Made by a program: the position numbers and the translations under genes. A stretch of 64,000 nucleotides of DNA from Armatimonadota bacterium (GTDB lineage: Bacteria; Armatimonadota; Fimbriimonadia; Fimbriimonadales; Fimbriimonadaceae). The stretch covers positions 1 through 64,000 of the forward strand of contig JAIUNY010000007.1 of the NCBI GenBank assembly GCA_020161505.1. The letters run 5' to 3'. The notes below the pieces were generated by a model that saw only the letters and a program-made list of their open reading frames with translations, was not told the DNA's origin and did no database searches. Positions 7,718-16,130 of this stretch are shown here, piece after piece. Numbering within the stretch: the stretch's first letter is position 1; the number at the start of each line of letters is the position of its first letter.

Positions 7718-9076
7718 TTAACGCGGCCCGCGCATCTCGGACTGACTGACTTCGTGACGCCAAAGTTCGTCCCCGTTCTTGTCATGCGCAGAGAGCACGA
7801 GCTTGCGATTCCCCCAAGGCCCCGTCACTTTGATGAGCCCGAAGTTGCGCTTCTCCGTCACAAAGGTTCCGGCAACTCGCGCGGGGTTGTCTTGCTCATT
7901 GTCTCGACGACCGGCCCCGCTGCCGAGCGGACTGCTCGTATACTCGAGCCACGGATATTCCGCCCCTGGCCACTGGACCTTGAGCAGTTCGGTATGATGG
8001 CGATCTCCACTGAGGAACATCACGCCACTGATCTTTTGCGCCGCGATAAAATCGAACAGATCCTTCTGCTCATTCGGGAACCGGGTGAACGCTTCGAACA
8101 GCACCAGAGGCTGAATCATCTGACCACCAGAAGCAATGATCTTAAAAGTCTTATCGCTGCTCACCAGTGACTTCTTCAGCCAATCCATTTGCTCCTTCCC
8201 AAACATCACTTTGCCGGGTCCATCCGGGAAGCGATTTGGTGATCGATGATAGCGATTATCGAGCATAAAGACTTCGACATCACCCCATTCAAAGCGGGTG
8301 AAGACGCCTGGCGTCTCTGGCGTTCCGTAAACGACTTGAGGCCAATAGAGTTTGTGCAACTCAAGCGAGACTCCCTTCAGGCGGAAGCTGGAGTCGCTGT
8401 CGTTCGGGCCGTAGTCATGGTCATCCCATGTTGCATAGTGGTGAGTTGATCCCAGCAAGGGTTGCAACGCGGGATGCGCCCGATCCGTGCGCCAGCGATA
8501 TCGCATCGCGTCTTCGGTCAGCCAGTCCATTTCCCGGTGATAAAAGTTATCGCCGAGCCAAAGCATCAGATCTGGGCGCTTGGCGTGGAGCGATCCAATC
8601 GTTTCGTAGTCCCCGCCATAGGGCGTTCCCGGCCGGTCATATCCCGGGCGGATTTCGTTCCAGTAGGCGCAGCTCCCGATTCCCATCGTGAACTCAGGCG
8701 GCTGAGGCGGATTCGTCTTCCATCGCCAGTGATCCTGCGTTTGGAACTCCAGCGGATAGTCGCGCTTCACCTCTTTGCCGTTGATCAACAAGCGGTAGTC
8801 AAACTTCGTCCCCATTGGCAGATCCGTCAGCTTGATGAGGGCGATATGATCGCCTTGCCGAGCCGTGGTCACCGCATCCGATTTCTTCCACGCGGATTCG
8901 CCTTTCGCGCGATATTCGATCTGAACCTTCGCAGGCTGGGTGGTTTGCGTCCAAATCACCGTCTCCGTCATCTCCGCATAGCCCAGCATCGGCCCGCTGG
9001 AGAGCAGCGGGTGGGGTTGCGCGTGGGCCAGCATCAGGCTGCTCGCGATCACTCCAAGGGTCATCCATCGTCGCAT
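7718..9076 (-). CDS. PhoD-like alkaline phosphatase D family protein
   Basis: Secreted phosphodiesterase/monoesterase of the PhoD family. Signal peptide: residues 1-20 (MRRWMTLGVIASSLMLAHAQ). A fibronectin-like N-terminal domain covers residues ~25-115. The catalytic domain carries GIGSCAYWN, LWLGDNFYHRE, ATWDDHDYGPND and FLSGDRHHTELL, all metal-ligand blocks. The C-terminal tail is a short beta segment. It likely frees phosphate from organic phosphoesters outside the inner membrane. No Pho-box was recognised upstream. Confidence 0.9.
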   Translation of the reverse strand: MRRWMTLGVIASSLMLAHAQPHPLLSSGPMLGYAEMTETVIWTQTTQPAKVQIEYRAKGESAWKKSDAVTTARQGDHIALIKLTDLPMGTKFDYRLLINGKEVKRDYPLEFQTQDHWRWKTNPPQPPEFTMGIGSCAYWNEIRPGYDRPGTPYGGDYETIGSLHAKRPDLMLWLGDNFYHREMDWLTEDAMRYRWRTDRAHPALQPLLGSTHHYATWDDHDYGPNDSDSSFRLKGVSLELHKLYWPQVVYGTPETPGVFTRFEWGDVEVFMLDNRYHRSPNRFPDGPGKVMFGKEQMDWLKKSLVSSDKTFKIIASGGQMIQPLVLFEAFTRFPNEQKDLFDFIAAQKISGVMFLSGDRHHTELLKVQWPGAEYPWLEYTSSPLGSGAGRRDNEQDNPARVAGTFVTEKRNFGLIKVTGPWGNRKLVLSAHDKNGDELWRHEVSQSEMRGPR

Positions 9077-9214
9077 GTCCCCAGGCTACCCAACGCCTTG
9101 GCTCCCTTAACTCGCAGGATGTTTTTTTGAATGGCGCACGGTCCGGGCAGAGTTCAGCACAATCAATCAAGAACGGCGAGGCAGCCCGGGAGCAGACTGA
9201 TTCTCGAAACGGAT

Positions 9215-10090
9215 ATGAAATCGGAAGCAAGAATCGAGCATGAGCAGCGGATCTTCGATCTGCTGAACTTAGTGTGCCAAAACTTGGATCAAGATTGGAC
9301 GGCGACCCAACTCGCCGATGCCGCAGGGTTCAGTCGATTCCATTTTGCGAGGGTGTTCACCGGATTACTTGGCGAGTACCCGGGCGATCTGCATCGAAGG
9401 CTTCGTCTGGAACGCGCGGCAGCTCAGCTCGCGGAAACCGAGAGGAGCATCGGCGAAATAGCCCTCGATGCGGGCTATTCCCCGGAGGCTTTTGCGCGGA
9501 TCTTTCGGGAGTTCTATCACCAAACTCCCTCGACGTTCCGAAAGCGGCCGAGCCATCCCTGGCTCCAGGCGGCGAACCGAGTGCACTTCGATCGCACCAC
9601 CGAAATCATGTTCCGAGGAGATCAACCCATGAATCTAGAAATTCGAGAACTTGAGCTGACGCCCGTCCTTGCCCTGCGGCATGTGGGGCCCTACAACGAA
9701 ATTGGCAACGCGTTCCGGGCCCTCTTTGCACAAATTGAACAGCACCAGGTGCCCGTGATCGGGCCGGGTTTTGCTCTCTACCACGATGATCCAGGTCAAG
9801 TCGCTGCGCCTGAGCTCCGATCCGATGCCGCCGTGCCGGTTCCGCTGACCTACCTGGTGGCACCAGAGGGTCTACACCTCACCGAGATCCCTGCCGGACG
9901 GTACGCGGTGGGATTGCACAAAGGCCCTTACGAGCTGCTGGGCGACGCATGGAACAGGTTCCACGGTCAGGACATGATCGAAGCCGGGGTGCAAGCTCGA
10001 GAGAGCGTATGCTTTGAGCGCTATCTCAACGATTGGAACATCGTTCCGCCCGAGGAACTCCTGACCGAGATCTGGGTGCCGATCGCGTAG
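9215..10090 (+). CDS. AraC-family regulator with GyrI-like effector domain
   Basis: A two-domain transcription activator. I chose ATG 9215 (MKSEARIEHE) over 9131, because the first 28 residues of the longer form look non-coding. Residues ~12-115 hold the double AraC helix-turn-helix (LADAAGFSRFHFARVF and IGEIALDAGYSPEAFARIF). Residues ~130-290 are a GyrI/SOUL-like small-molecule-binding domain (LRHVGPYNEIGNAF, PAGRYAVGLHKGPY), as in SoxS/Rob-type multidrug sensors. It likely senses small amphipathic compounds. It is divergent from phoD-like, which could be a target, but no operator was identified. Confidence 0.9.
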   Translation: MKSEARIEHEQRIFDLLNLVCQNLDQDWTATQLADAAGFSRFHFARVFTGLLGEYPGDLHRRLRLERAAAQLAETERSIGEIALDAGYSPEAFARIFREFYHQTPSTFRKRPSHPWLQAANRVHFDRTTEIMFRGDQPMNLEIRELELTPVLALRHVGPYNEIGNAFRALFAQIEQHQVPVIGPGFALYHDDPGQVAAPELRSDAAVPVPLTYLVAPEGLHLTEIPAGRYAVGLHKGPYELLGDAWNRFHGQDMIEAGVQARESVCFERYLNDWNIVPPEELLTEIWVPIA

Positions 10091-10120
10091 CGCCCAGAAC
10101 CTGATCCAGGAGCGCACAGA

Positions 10121-10151
10121 AGGCAAGAGGGGCATTCCCGCCCTCTTGCCT
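10121..10151. terminator. Inverted repeat after AraC gene
   Basis: The 11-bp arms AGGCAAGAGGG and CCCTCTTGCCT flank a 9-base loop in the gap between convergent genes. No T-run follows on either strand, so it may be a weak or factor-assisted terminator. A second GC palindrome (GGCCCTGCAGGGCC) lies at 10191-10204. Confidence 0.5.
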
Positions 10152-10209
10152 CTGTGGGGTCAGCCGAGATTGAGATCTCGGTTGAGGAGAGGCCCTGCAG
10201 GGCCGGCCT

Positions 10210-10554
10210 CTAAATGAAAAAAGTGAGGAGAGCAAGCAGATGGAACACACAGAAGCATAAGCAAGTCAGCATCTTCGGCCAGTGTCGATTTTTCTCGCGT
10301 TGTCCCCGAATTGTCTCCGCAAGGCACCAGAGAGTGAGGAGAGGAATGGTCGGTAGGGCAAGGCAGTAGAGCCCGTAGTAAACGTCTCGGGCCAAAGCCT
10401 GAGAGATGGGAATCAGTGAAAGGCCCATCAGGACGGCATAACTCCGAGCCTGCATCGCGGCCCCGCGGGAGGCGTGGGCGAGCTGTTCGGCGATCAAGAT
10501 CCCGGCAGGGTTCTCTGCCCCGGGCGGATCGAGACGAGAAGGGGGATCTGGCAC
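10210..10554 (-). CDS. Small multi-pass membrane protein, unknown
   Basis: A 114-residue protein I cannot assign. Residues ~35-55, 60-80 and 95-113 are hydrophobic (YAVLMGLSLIPISQAL, LYCLALPTIPLLTLWCL, LTCLCFCVFHLLALLTFF), so it probably crosses the membrane three times. It lies 36 bp downstream of another small membrane protein on the same strand and is probably cotranscribed with it. An earlier or later start cannot be excluded, since no clear ribosome site was seen. Confidence 0.5.
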   Translation of the reverse strand: MPDPPSRLDPPGAENPAGILIAEQLAHASRGAAMQARSYAVLMGLSLIPISQALARDVYYGLYCLALPTIPLLTLWCLAETIRGQREKNRHWPKMLTCLCFCVFHLLALLTFFI

Positions 10555-10590
10555 GGCTTGTTTCCTCGCGTCTCTTCGAGCTTGATCTAC

Positions 10591-10962
10591 TTACGAGAAG
10601 ATCCACCGGCCGGCGACGTCAAAAGAAGTATAAACCGCTGCTCCACACGCAAAGACGCAGAGCATCAGAATCGCCCAATGTCGACTGCCTTCCATCACGG
10701 CTCTGATGAACACCACGAGATGCCAAAAAAACATGATCGGGGCAATCAGAATCACCAAGCATGCAAGGTAAAGAAGCGGCGTGTGGATACAGGATACGCA
10801 AGAAACTCCGAACGAGTAAACCACCACGCCGATCAAGCCGTGGGTGTAGGCTTTGCCCTCTTTCAGCACCTTGGGGTTGAGTGGAAACGGTGGTTGCGCC
10901 ACAGGGGGAGCGGTTGGCAGACTCAGCGGAACAATCCGGGGTGGCGTTGATTGACTACTCAT
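10591..10962 (-). CDS. Small membrane protein with proline-rich N-terminus, unknown
   Basis: 123 residues. The first ~30 are proline-rich (PTAPPVAQPPFPLNP), followed by hydrophobic stretches at about 40-60, 65-88 and 95-112. The composition resembles small TM2-like or DUF4190-like membrane proteins, but no motif settles it. It forms a probable two-gene unit with the membrane protein downstream. It is divergent from parA, with a ~290-bp spacer. Confidence 0.55.
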   Translation of the reverse strand: MSSQSTPPRIVPLSLPTAPPVAQPPFPLNPKVLKEGKAYTHGLIGVVVYSFGVSCVSCIHTPLLYLACLVILIAPIMFFWHLVVFIRAVMEGSRHWAILMLCVFACGAAVYTSFDVAGRWIFS

Positions 10963-11249
10963 TCTTCATCCGCTCTGTACTCGCGTGGCTGAATCCTCCT
11001 GTGCTCTGGAAGCATCAGCGCGCAAGCTACTCCCATTGGACTAGCGCTGACCGCGAATCTTCTTCCGCCCACCACTCCTCTTCAACACGTCCTCAAGCCC
11101 AAAAACGTTCCCGGTGGAACCGGACGCGGGTGGCGGCACGTCGTCCGCTGGAGCAACAGGAGGGTCTCCAGCCGCGCGTGGCTCACTGGGGGAAAAGTCG
11201 ATCCCGCATCCCCCGCCGAACCACCCCCAAACGTGCCAAAATCACCGGG
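10963..11249. other. Spacer between divergent membrane-protein and parA genes
   Basis: No Met-initiated gene is convincing here. On the minus strand a 66-codon frame (11041-11241) is open between a TGA and a TAG. It has protein-like content: Trp/Gly-rich start, Pro/Ala-rich middle and a basic end (GLEDVLKRSGGRKKIRGQR). It lacks ATG, GTG or TTG near its beginning, so it may be a broken or mis-called small gene. No parS-type 16-bp palindrome was found. Confidence 0.3.
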
Positions 11250-12044
11250 ATGCCAGTGGTCGGAATTGTGAATCAGAAAGGGGGAGTGGGCAAGACCACC
11301 ACATCGGTGAATTTGGCCGCCGGATTGGCCCTGCGCGGAAAGCGCGTCCTTCTCATTGATGCCGACCCCCAGGGCAATGCCTCGACCGGCCTCGGGATCG
11401 ACAAAGCGGATGTCACCCAAACTCTGTTTGATGTCTTTTCCCACCTTGTCGATGCTCCCGAAGGGAACGATTCCGCCATCCGGGGAGCCATCCGGGCGAC
11501 CCAGTGGGAGAACCTCTCCATCATCCCCGCGACCCTCGATCTGGCTGGTGCCGAGCCGGTGCTGATGAACGCGGTCGGCAAGGAGCTCATTCTCCGTGAC
11601 GCCTTGGAGCCCGTGCTCCCCGATTTCGACTGGATCATCATCGACGCCCCGCCCTCGCTCGGGCTGCTGACGGTGAATATCCTTGCCGCCTGCGAGAAGG
11701 TCATCGTCCCGTTGCAGAGCGAATTCTATGCTCTCGAAGGCCTGAGCCACCTGATGAAAACTCTCGAAATCGTGCGCAGGCGCATCAACCCCAAGCTCGA
11801 GATCTCGAAAGTGCTGCTCACGATGGTCGATCATCGGAATAAGCTCAGCCAGCAGGTCGCGGAAGAAGTCGAGAACTTTTTTGGCGACCGCGTGGCGAAA
11901 TCGAGCATCCCGCGCAACGTCCGGCTCGGCGAGGCTCCGAGTTTCGGCGAACCTGCGATCACGCTTTTCCCCGATTCCAAAGGCTCGCAAGCCTATGCGG
12001 CCTTTATTGATGAACTGTTAGGAGAACCATGCGTCGCGCGTTAG
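11250..12044 (+). CDS. parA: Chromosome-partitioning ATPase ParA/Soj
   Basis: Walker-type ATPase that moves ParB-parS complexes during chromosome segregation. ATG 11250 gives MPVVGIVNQKGGVGKTTTS, placing the deviant Walker A (KGGVGKTT) at its usual N-terminal position. Codons further upstream are not conserved-looking. Other motifs: LLIDADPQGNAS and DWIIIDAPPSLGLLT. At 264 residues, and without an N-terminal helix-turn-helix, it is of the chromosomal Soj type. parB starts inside its last codons (16-base overlap), so the two are translationally coupled. Confidence 0.95.
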   Translation: MPVVGIVNQKGGVGKTTTSVNLAAGLALRGKRVLLIDADPQGNASTGLGIDKADVTQTLFDVFSHLVDAPEGNDSAIRGAIRATQWENLSIIPATLDLAGAEPVLMNAVGKELILRDALEPVLPDFDWIIIDAPPSLGLLTVNILAACEKVIVPLQSEFYALEGLSHLMKTLEIVRRRINPKLEISKVLLTMVDHRNKLSQQVAEEVENFFGDRVAKSSIPRNVRLGEAPSFGEPAITLFPDSKGSQAYAAFIDELLGEPCVAR

Positions 12045-12895
12045 GGAAAGGACTCTCACAACTTCTCGGTGAACAAGCCGAAGCCAGCGCGGAAGCGAAC
12101 ACGATTCCCGTCGATTCGATCCGCGCGAACACGCGCCAACCGCGCACCCTCTTTGATGAAGATGCCCTCCGGGATCTGTCGGCTTCTATCAAGGAGCACG
12201 GCGTTCTGCAGCCTCTCATCGTCCGCCCGATCAGCGAAGGGAAGTACGAGCTGATCGCCGGAGAGCGTCGTCTCCGAGCCTCGAAACTCGCGGGGCTCAG
12301 CGAAGTTCCGGTCATTGTCCGCGCGGCGAGTGCCCAGGTGTCGCTGGAGATTGCTCTGATCGAGAACGTCCAGCGTGAGGATATCTCCGCTATGGAGTGC
12401 GCGATTGCGTACCAAATGCTCGCCGAGGAGTTCAGTCTCAACCACGAGCAGATTGCCCAACGAGTCGGCAAGTCGCGCGTCGCGATCTCCAACACGATGC
12501 GGCTGCTCAAGCTCCCGCCTCACATCCAAGAGGCGATCGCGAACGACGAAATCAGCGAAGGCCATGCCCGTGCCCTTCTCTCAGTGGATAGCCCGATGCG
12601 TCAGGCACAGCTTTTTGAGAAGATCGTCCGCGACGGCTTGAGCGTGCGCGAAGCCGAGAAGCTCGCCCGGGGCGATGAGCCGAAGCATCAGGGCAGAAAA
12701 GCCGACAAGAAGCAGAATGCCCTCCCGATCACCCATGCCGATCCGAACTGGAACGCCCTCGAGCAAGGGCTCAGCGAATACTTCGGCACCGTGGTGAAAC
12801 TCGAAGCGGGAGAAGTCGGAGGCAAAATGGTGTTGAACTTCTACAGCGACGATGATCTTCAGCGAATCCTCGATATCCTGGGCGTCCATCTGTAA
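12029..12895 (+). CDS. parB: Chromosome-partitioning protein ParB
   Basis: CTP-dependent parS-binding clamp. The N-terminal ParB/Srx domain shows the box GEYELIAGERRLRASKLAG (here GKYELIAGERRLRASK) and ENVQREDISAME. The HTH region follows (LNHEQIAQRVGKSRVAISNT), then EGHARALL. The C-terminal ~60 residues form a dimerisation domain separated by a Lys-rich linker. 288 residues is standard. It overlaps parA by 16 bases. No parS was seen in the window. Confidence 0.95.
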   Translation: MRRALGKGLSQLLGEQAEASAEANTIPVDSIRANTRQPRTLFDEDALRDLSASIKEHGVLQPLIVRPISEGKYELIAGERRLRASKLAGLSEVPVIVRAASAQVSLEIALIENVQREDISAMECAIAYQMLAEEFSLNHEQIAQRVGKSRVAISNTMRLLKLPPHIQEAIANDEISEGHARALLSVDSPMRQAQLFEKIVRDGLSVREAEKLARGDEPKHQGRKADKKQNALPITHADPNWNALEQGLSEYFGTVVKLEAGEVGGKMVLNFYSDDDLQRILDILGVHL

Positions 12896-12958
12896 GTCCG
12901 CCTGTCGGGCCGGGGAGAGTCACGGGCGGGGTTTGATTCGTCCTACCTCCAGAGCACT

Positions 12959-13471
12959 ATGAAAAATCTGATCCTCCTCGCGTGTCTCGTGGCGGGCTTT
13001 GCACTGATGGGGTGCAACCAGCAAGCCGGCGACGACAAACTCACCCCTTCCCAGGCGCAGCAAAAGGTGGGGTTGACCGACGATCAGGTCGGCAAGGCGA
13101 GCGGAAGCAACGCGGTCGTCAGTGCCGACGGATCCACCACTTCCGTCCTGCCGGAAGATGATTTGGAGAGCTTTGGACTGAAACTCTATCCAGGCTCGAC
13201 GATCCGCAAGGGCAACGCCTTCCAAAAAACTAATCCCCGGGATGTCACGATTTACTACACACTCCTCACGAGCGACCCGGCCAAGAATGTCCTGGCCTAC
13301 TACGCCAAGGAATTGAAAGTTGACCCCAAGGAACCCAAGGCGAAAGACTCGCTCGTCAGCGGCAAGCTGGAAAACGGCCATTCCGCCGTCGTCACGGTGA
13401 TTGACGAAGGCGATCGTGGCTCCCGGATCGAAGTCCAAATCCTGCGTGCTCGCACCGACAAGGACAAGTGA
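12959..13471 (+). CDS. Lipoprotein, unknown function
   Basis: A 170-residue predicted lipoprotein with signal MKNLILLACLVAGFALMGC (lipobox ALMGC, lipidated Cys19), followed by a Gln/Ser-rich linker. The folded part (residues ~65-165) has strands around LKLYPGSTIRKGN, VTIYYTLLTSDPAKNVLAYY and SAVVTVIDEGDRGSRIEVQI. This is the pattern of small adhesin-like beta-alpha domains also found in Gram-positive DUF lipoproteins. Its stop overlaps the ATG of the DinB gene (GTGATG), so they were probably one operon with parAB upstream. Confidence 0.7.
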   Translation: MKNLILLACLVAGFALMGCNQQAGDDKLTPSQAQQKVGLTDDQVGKASGSNAVVSADGSTTSVLPEDDLESFGLKLYPGSTIRKGNAFQKTNPRDVTIYYTLLTSDPAKNVLAYYAKELKVDPKEPKAKDSLVSGKLENGHSAVVTVIDEGDRGSRIEVQILRARTDKDK

Positions 13472-13913
13472 TGCACTCGCTCGCGGAGGCTTGGCTGATT
13501 GGCAGCCGGATCACGATTTTCCTCCTGGATTCTCTCTCGGATGAGCAGTGGCAGGCGGATTTGACCAAAGGAAAGGCGGTTGCTGGACAGTTCACCCACC
13601 TCCACTCGGTACGAAGTCCGTCGACCCCGCCCTGGAGGCTGGTCTCCTGAAGCTCGAGCCGAAAGAAACCACCCGCGCCGAGGTGCGCGAGCAGCTCGAA
13701 CTCTCGGCTCTCCGACTCGCAGAGGTCATCGACCGGGCCGCCACCGAAGGAAAGCGGGTGAAGGGATTCAAGCCGAGCACGGAGGCCTTTGTCGGCTACC
13801 TCTGCTCGCACGAAGCTCATCACAGGGGCATGATCGAGATCGCCCTTCGTCAAGCGGCTGTTCCGATGGACGATAAAGCCAGCTACGGAATGTGGGAGTG
13901 GGGCGTCCGCTGA
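13471..13913 (+). pseudogene. DinB-family protein with internal frameshift
   Basis: A second DinB-type gene in two frames. From ATG 13471 it encodes the first helix and HLHSVR, then within ~15 codons reaches a stop at 13648-13650. The rest of the domain continues in the -1 frame from about 13605 (KSVDPALEAGLLKLEP) to TGA 13911. This part includes the helix LCSHEAHHRGMIEIALRQA, which holds the typical C-terminal metal His. One inserted base at the CGA-AGT junction (~13611) restores a continuous protein of ~148 residues. Either a real frameshift or a sequence error; if real, the truncated protein lacks its metal site. Confidence 0.7.
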
Positions 13914-13969
13914 GATCGTGCCTCGGGCCCCTGGCACCAAGCCGAACACCAGACAGTTGAAGTGAAAAG

Positions 13970-14857
13970 ATGAAGAAGTTCCTCAGCGCAGCCCTCGGGC
14001 TCCTCGTGATTGGCGGAGTCGCCTACGTGGGCATCTCCATGCGCCAGAACGACGGCAAGCTGCCCTGGGAGAATCTCGTGAAGCCGATCTCGGTCAAGAT
14101 TCCTGCAGGCACCCAGGTGCCGCTGATCTTGTTGGAAGGGCTGGATGCCGGGGGCTCGAAGGTCGGGCAGAAGGTCAGGCTCGCCGTCTCGGAAGACGTG
14201 AAGCTGGGCGATCATGTGGTCATTTTTCGGGGAACCGAGGTTTCAGGTGAAGTCACGGAATCGCGGGGGGCGAGTCTGATGGGTGCCGTCGGGAACCGCC
14301 CGGCACGTCTGGCGATCACCCTCGGGGAACTCAAGCTTGCCGGGAACAAGGAGATCTCGTTGAAGGGCGACAAAGGGGCGGTGTACACCTTCACGCAGGC
14401 CAACACAGCGGATCGCGCTGACTCTGCGAAACTGGAGCGTCTCTGGGAGGATCCGAAGTCGCGGGAAGCCCTGGAGAAGCTCAGCGAAGACCTGAAAGCA
14501 GGGAAGAACCCCGCTGAACAGGAAGCCGCCCTGAAACAGTTTGCCGAAGGGCTCGGACTCGAGACAACGCGCGAACTGACCGAAAAGCCCGTCGAGCCAG
14601 GCCGAAACCTGACCCTGGGATCCGCTCTCAATGCCCTGCAAAGAGGCGACCTTGCCGGGCTGGCCGGAGTGGACGCCGTCCTCGCCGCCCAGGCGGTCGG
14701 AGAGATCGCCGATCTTGCTTCCAGCGTTGACCATAAGCTCCGAGGGGTTTTCAAAGGCCGAACCATCCGGGCCACGATCGGAACGCCGCTTCAGGTGAAG
14801 ACCGGGGAAACCGTCACAGTCGAGGTTCTGCCGGAACTCCCCAAAATCGGAAACTAG
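13970..14857 (+). CDS. Membrane-anchored protein with two TrbI/flagellar-like beta segments, unknown
   Basis: 295 residues. One N-terminal anchor (residues 4-25, LSAALGLLVIGGVAYVGI) is followed by an exported region. Two short stretches, residues ~42-120 (ISVKIPAGTQVPLILLEGL, GDHVVIFRGTEVSG) and ~262-292 (TIRATIGTPLQVKTGETVTV), resemble the type of beta-barrel seen in conjugal TrbI or in LysM-like secreted proteins. Between them lies a charged helical region (EEQ/KLER-rich) of ~120 residues. I cannot name a family. The PAGT and GTEVSG blocks suggest a capacity to resist or bind polymers, but this is weak. Confidence 0.6.
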   Translation: MKKFLSAALGLLVIGGVAYVGISMRQNDGKLPWENLVKPISVKIPAGTQVPLILLEGLDAGGSKVGQKVRLAVSEDVKLGDHVVIFRGTEVSGEVTESRGASLMGAVGNRPARLAITLGELKLAGNKEISLKGDKGAVYTFTQANTADRADSAKLERLWEDPKSREALEKLSEDLKAGKNPAEQEAALKQFAEGLGLETTRELTEKPVEPGRNLTLGSALNALQRGDLAGLAGVDAVLAAQAVGEIADLASSVDHKLRGVFKGRTIRATIGTPLQVKTGETVTVEVLPELPKIGN

Positions 14858-14979
14858 CCAGACGCCAGGTCTCTGTTAAATGTTCGATTGAAGGCACGAA
14901 ACTTAACTTTTCTTCTTCGTCGCTTAAACGAACTCCTGCCCAGAATACGCCGAGGCAATCCCTTGCCGAGGCTATTCTT

Positions 14980-15813
14980 ATGAAGCGTTCTGCATTCACC
15001 CTGATCGAGCTGTTGGTGGTCATCGCCATCATCGCGATCCTGGCCGCGATTCTTTTCCCTGTGTTCGCTCAAGCCAAGCTTGCTGCCAAGAAGACTCAAG
15101 CACTGGCTCATGCCAAGCAAATCGGAACCGCCGCCCACATCTACGCCACCGACTATGATGATTTCTTCCCGTCGGTCTACGACGGAGGCGAGTACGGCGG
15201 AAATCCGCAGGGCGTCTTGATCCCCTACATCAAGAACTGGAACATCTGGTACGTCAATCGCGAAGACAGCTCCGGCCCGAGCGGCGACCGCGCCGACTTC
15301 GGCTACAACTGGGGCTACGAAATCCGCTCCGCTGAAGCCATGGTGAGCGAAGAAACGTGTACGACCGGCGCACCGGTGACGAGCTGCAGTGGCAACCGCG
15401 TGAACCGGGGCAAGTCGATCACCCAGATGGTCAACCCGGCTGAGCTCTTCGCGTTTGGCGATAGCTACGACACCTGGCGCATGACGATGGGCGGAGATGG
15501 CTGGCAGCTCGACACCTGGCCAACTGGCACGAACTTCCGGAATAGTCGGCTCCGGTACGGCGGCAAACTCGTGATGGTTTACGCCGACAGCCACGCCAAG
15601 ACCGTCGCCTTCAAGGGTGGTGCCGTGAGCTGGGGCCGAAAGGGACGTATCACCTCGCCGAAGAGTCTGGAGCAACGAATCAATGGATTCTGCGCCGATC
15701 CCGATGCCACCATGCGGCCATTCCCGCGCAGCGGCTACCCGCTGGGTAGCATGACTTGCCGTCAGTTCGTCTCCATCCCCGAAGCCTCGGGAGTTGTGTG
15801 GTGGAACGACTGA
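14980..15813 (+). CDS. Type IV prepilin-like protein with N-terminal methylation motif
   Basis: Pseudopilin-type secreted protein. The leader MKRSA is followed by FTLIELLVVIAIIAILAA, the class III processing site and hydrophobic helix, and then LFPVFAQAK, common in Armatimonadota. The C-terminal ~200 residues form the globular domain of the DUF1559/H-x9-DG-like group: DSYDTWRMTMGG, then a C-terminal block (VMVYADSHAKTVAF) where the usual ADGH reads ADSH. There is a possible disulphide around residues 124-134. Prepilin peptidase processing and assembly into a pilus or secretion pseudopilus is inferred. A coupled lipoprotein follows. Confidence 0.85.
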   Translation: MKRSAFTLIELLVVIAIIAILAAILFPVFAQAKLAAKKTQALAHAKQIGTAAHIYATDYDDFFPSVYDGGEYGGNPQGVLIPYIKNWNIWYVNREDSSGPSGDRADFGYNWGYEIRSAEAMVSEETCTTGAPVTSCSGNRVNRGKSITQMVNPAELFAFGDSYDTWRMTMGGDGWQLDTWPTGTNFRNSRLRYGGKLVMVYADSHAKTVAFKGGAVSWGRKGRITSPKSLEQRINGFCADPDATMRPFPRSGYPLGSMTCRQFVSIPEASGVVWWND

Positions 15814-16094
15814 TCCTCAAGCTCGTGGGGGCGGCGATGCTCGTCGCCCTCATCGGGTGTTCGGGCGGAGATGCTGCCTCGGACATGACCACGGAGCAGG
15901 AAAAGGCCAACGCCGTCGCTGAGCAAAAGGCGGCGGAAAACAGTGGTTGGACTCCCGAGCAAGTGGCGAAGTTCGAGGAGGTGAAGCGGGCCGAGGACGG
16001 AGCACCGGATAAGAACGCGGGCTCTGGGAATACCTTTCCCGGGGCTCCCGGATCAACCGGAGCCCCGGCCGCCTCAACTGAGGAAGCCAAGTAG
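15801..16094 (+). CDS. Small lipoprotein coupled to prepilin gene
   Basis: About 97 residues from GTG 15801 (or GTG 15798). It begins inside the prepilin gene, overlapping its stop by 13 bases. Signal: ERLILKLVGAAMLVALIGC with lipobox ALIGC. The remainder is Glu/Ala-rich (TEQEKANAVAEQKAAENS, TPEQVAKFEEV), then Gly/Pro/Ala-rich, so mostly disordered. Prepilin-lipoprotein pairs of this sort occur in this phylum, and the context suggests a role in prepilin export or assembly. That is inference only. Confidence 0.65.
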   Translation: MERLILKLVGAAMLVALIGCSGGDAASDMTTEQEKANAVAEQKAAENSGWTPEQVAKFEEVKRAEDGAPDKNAGSGNTFPGAPGSTGAPAASTEEAK

Positions 16095-16130
16095 CATCCT
16101 CTCATCATTGGCGGAGCGCGGGCGGCTGGA

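Noticed and set aside
11082-11990. 302-residue antisense frame over parA
   Set aside because: It lies opposite the clear ParA frame; a codon-bias shadow in GC-rich DNA.
11250-12895. parS site near parAB
   Set aside because: No TGTTTCACGTGAAACA-like 16-bp palindrome was seen in or around the genes.
14902-14910. CTTAACTTT shared with 42679-42687 as a promoter element
   Set aside because: A nine-base match is expected by chance at this window size, and distances to the starts differ.
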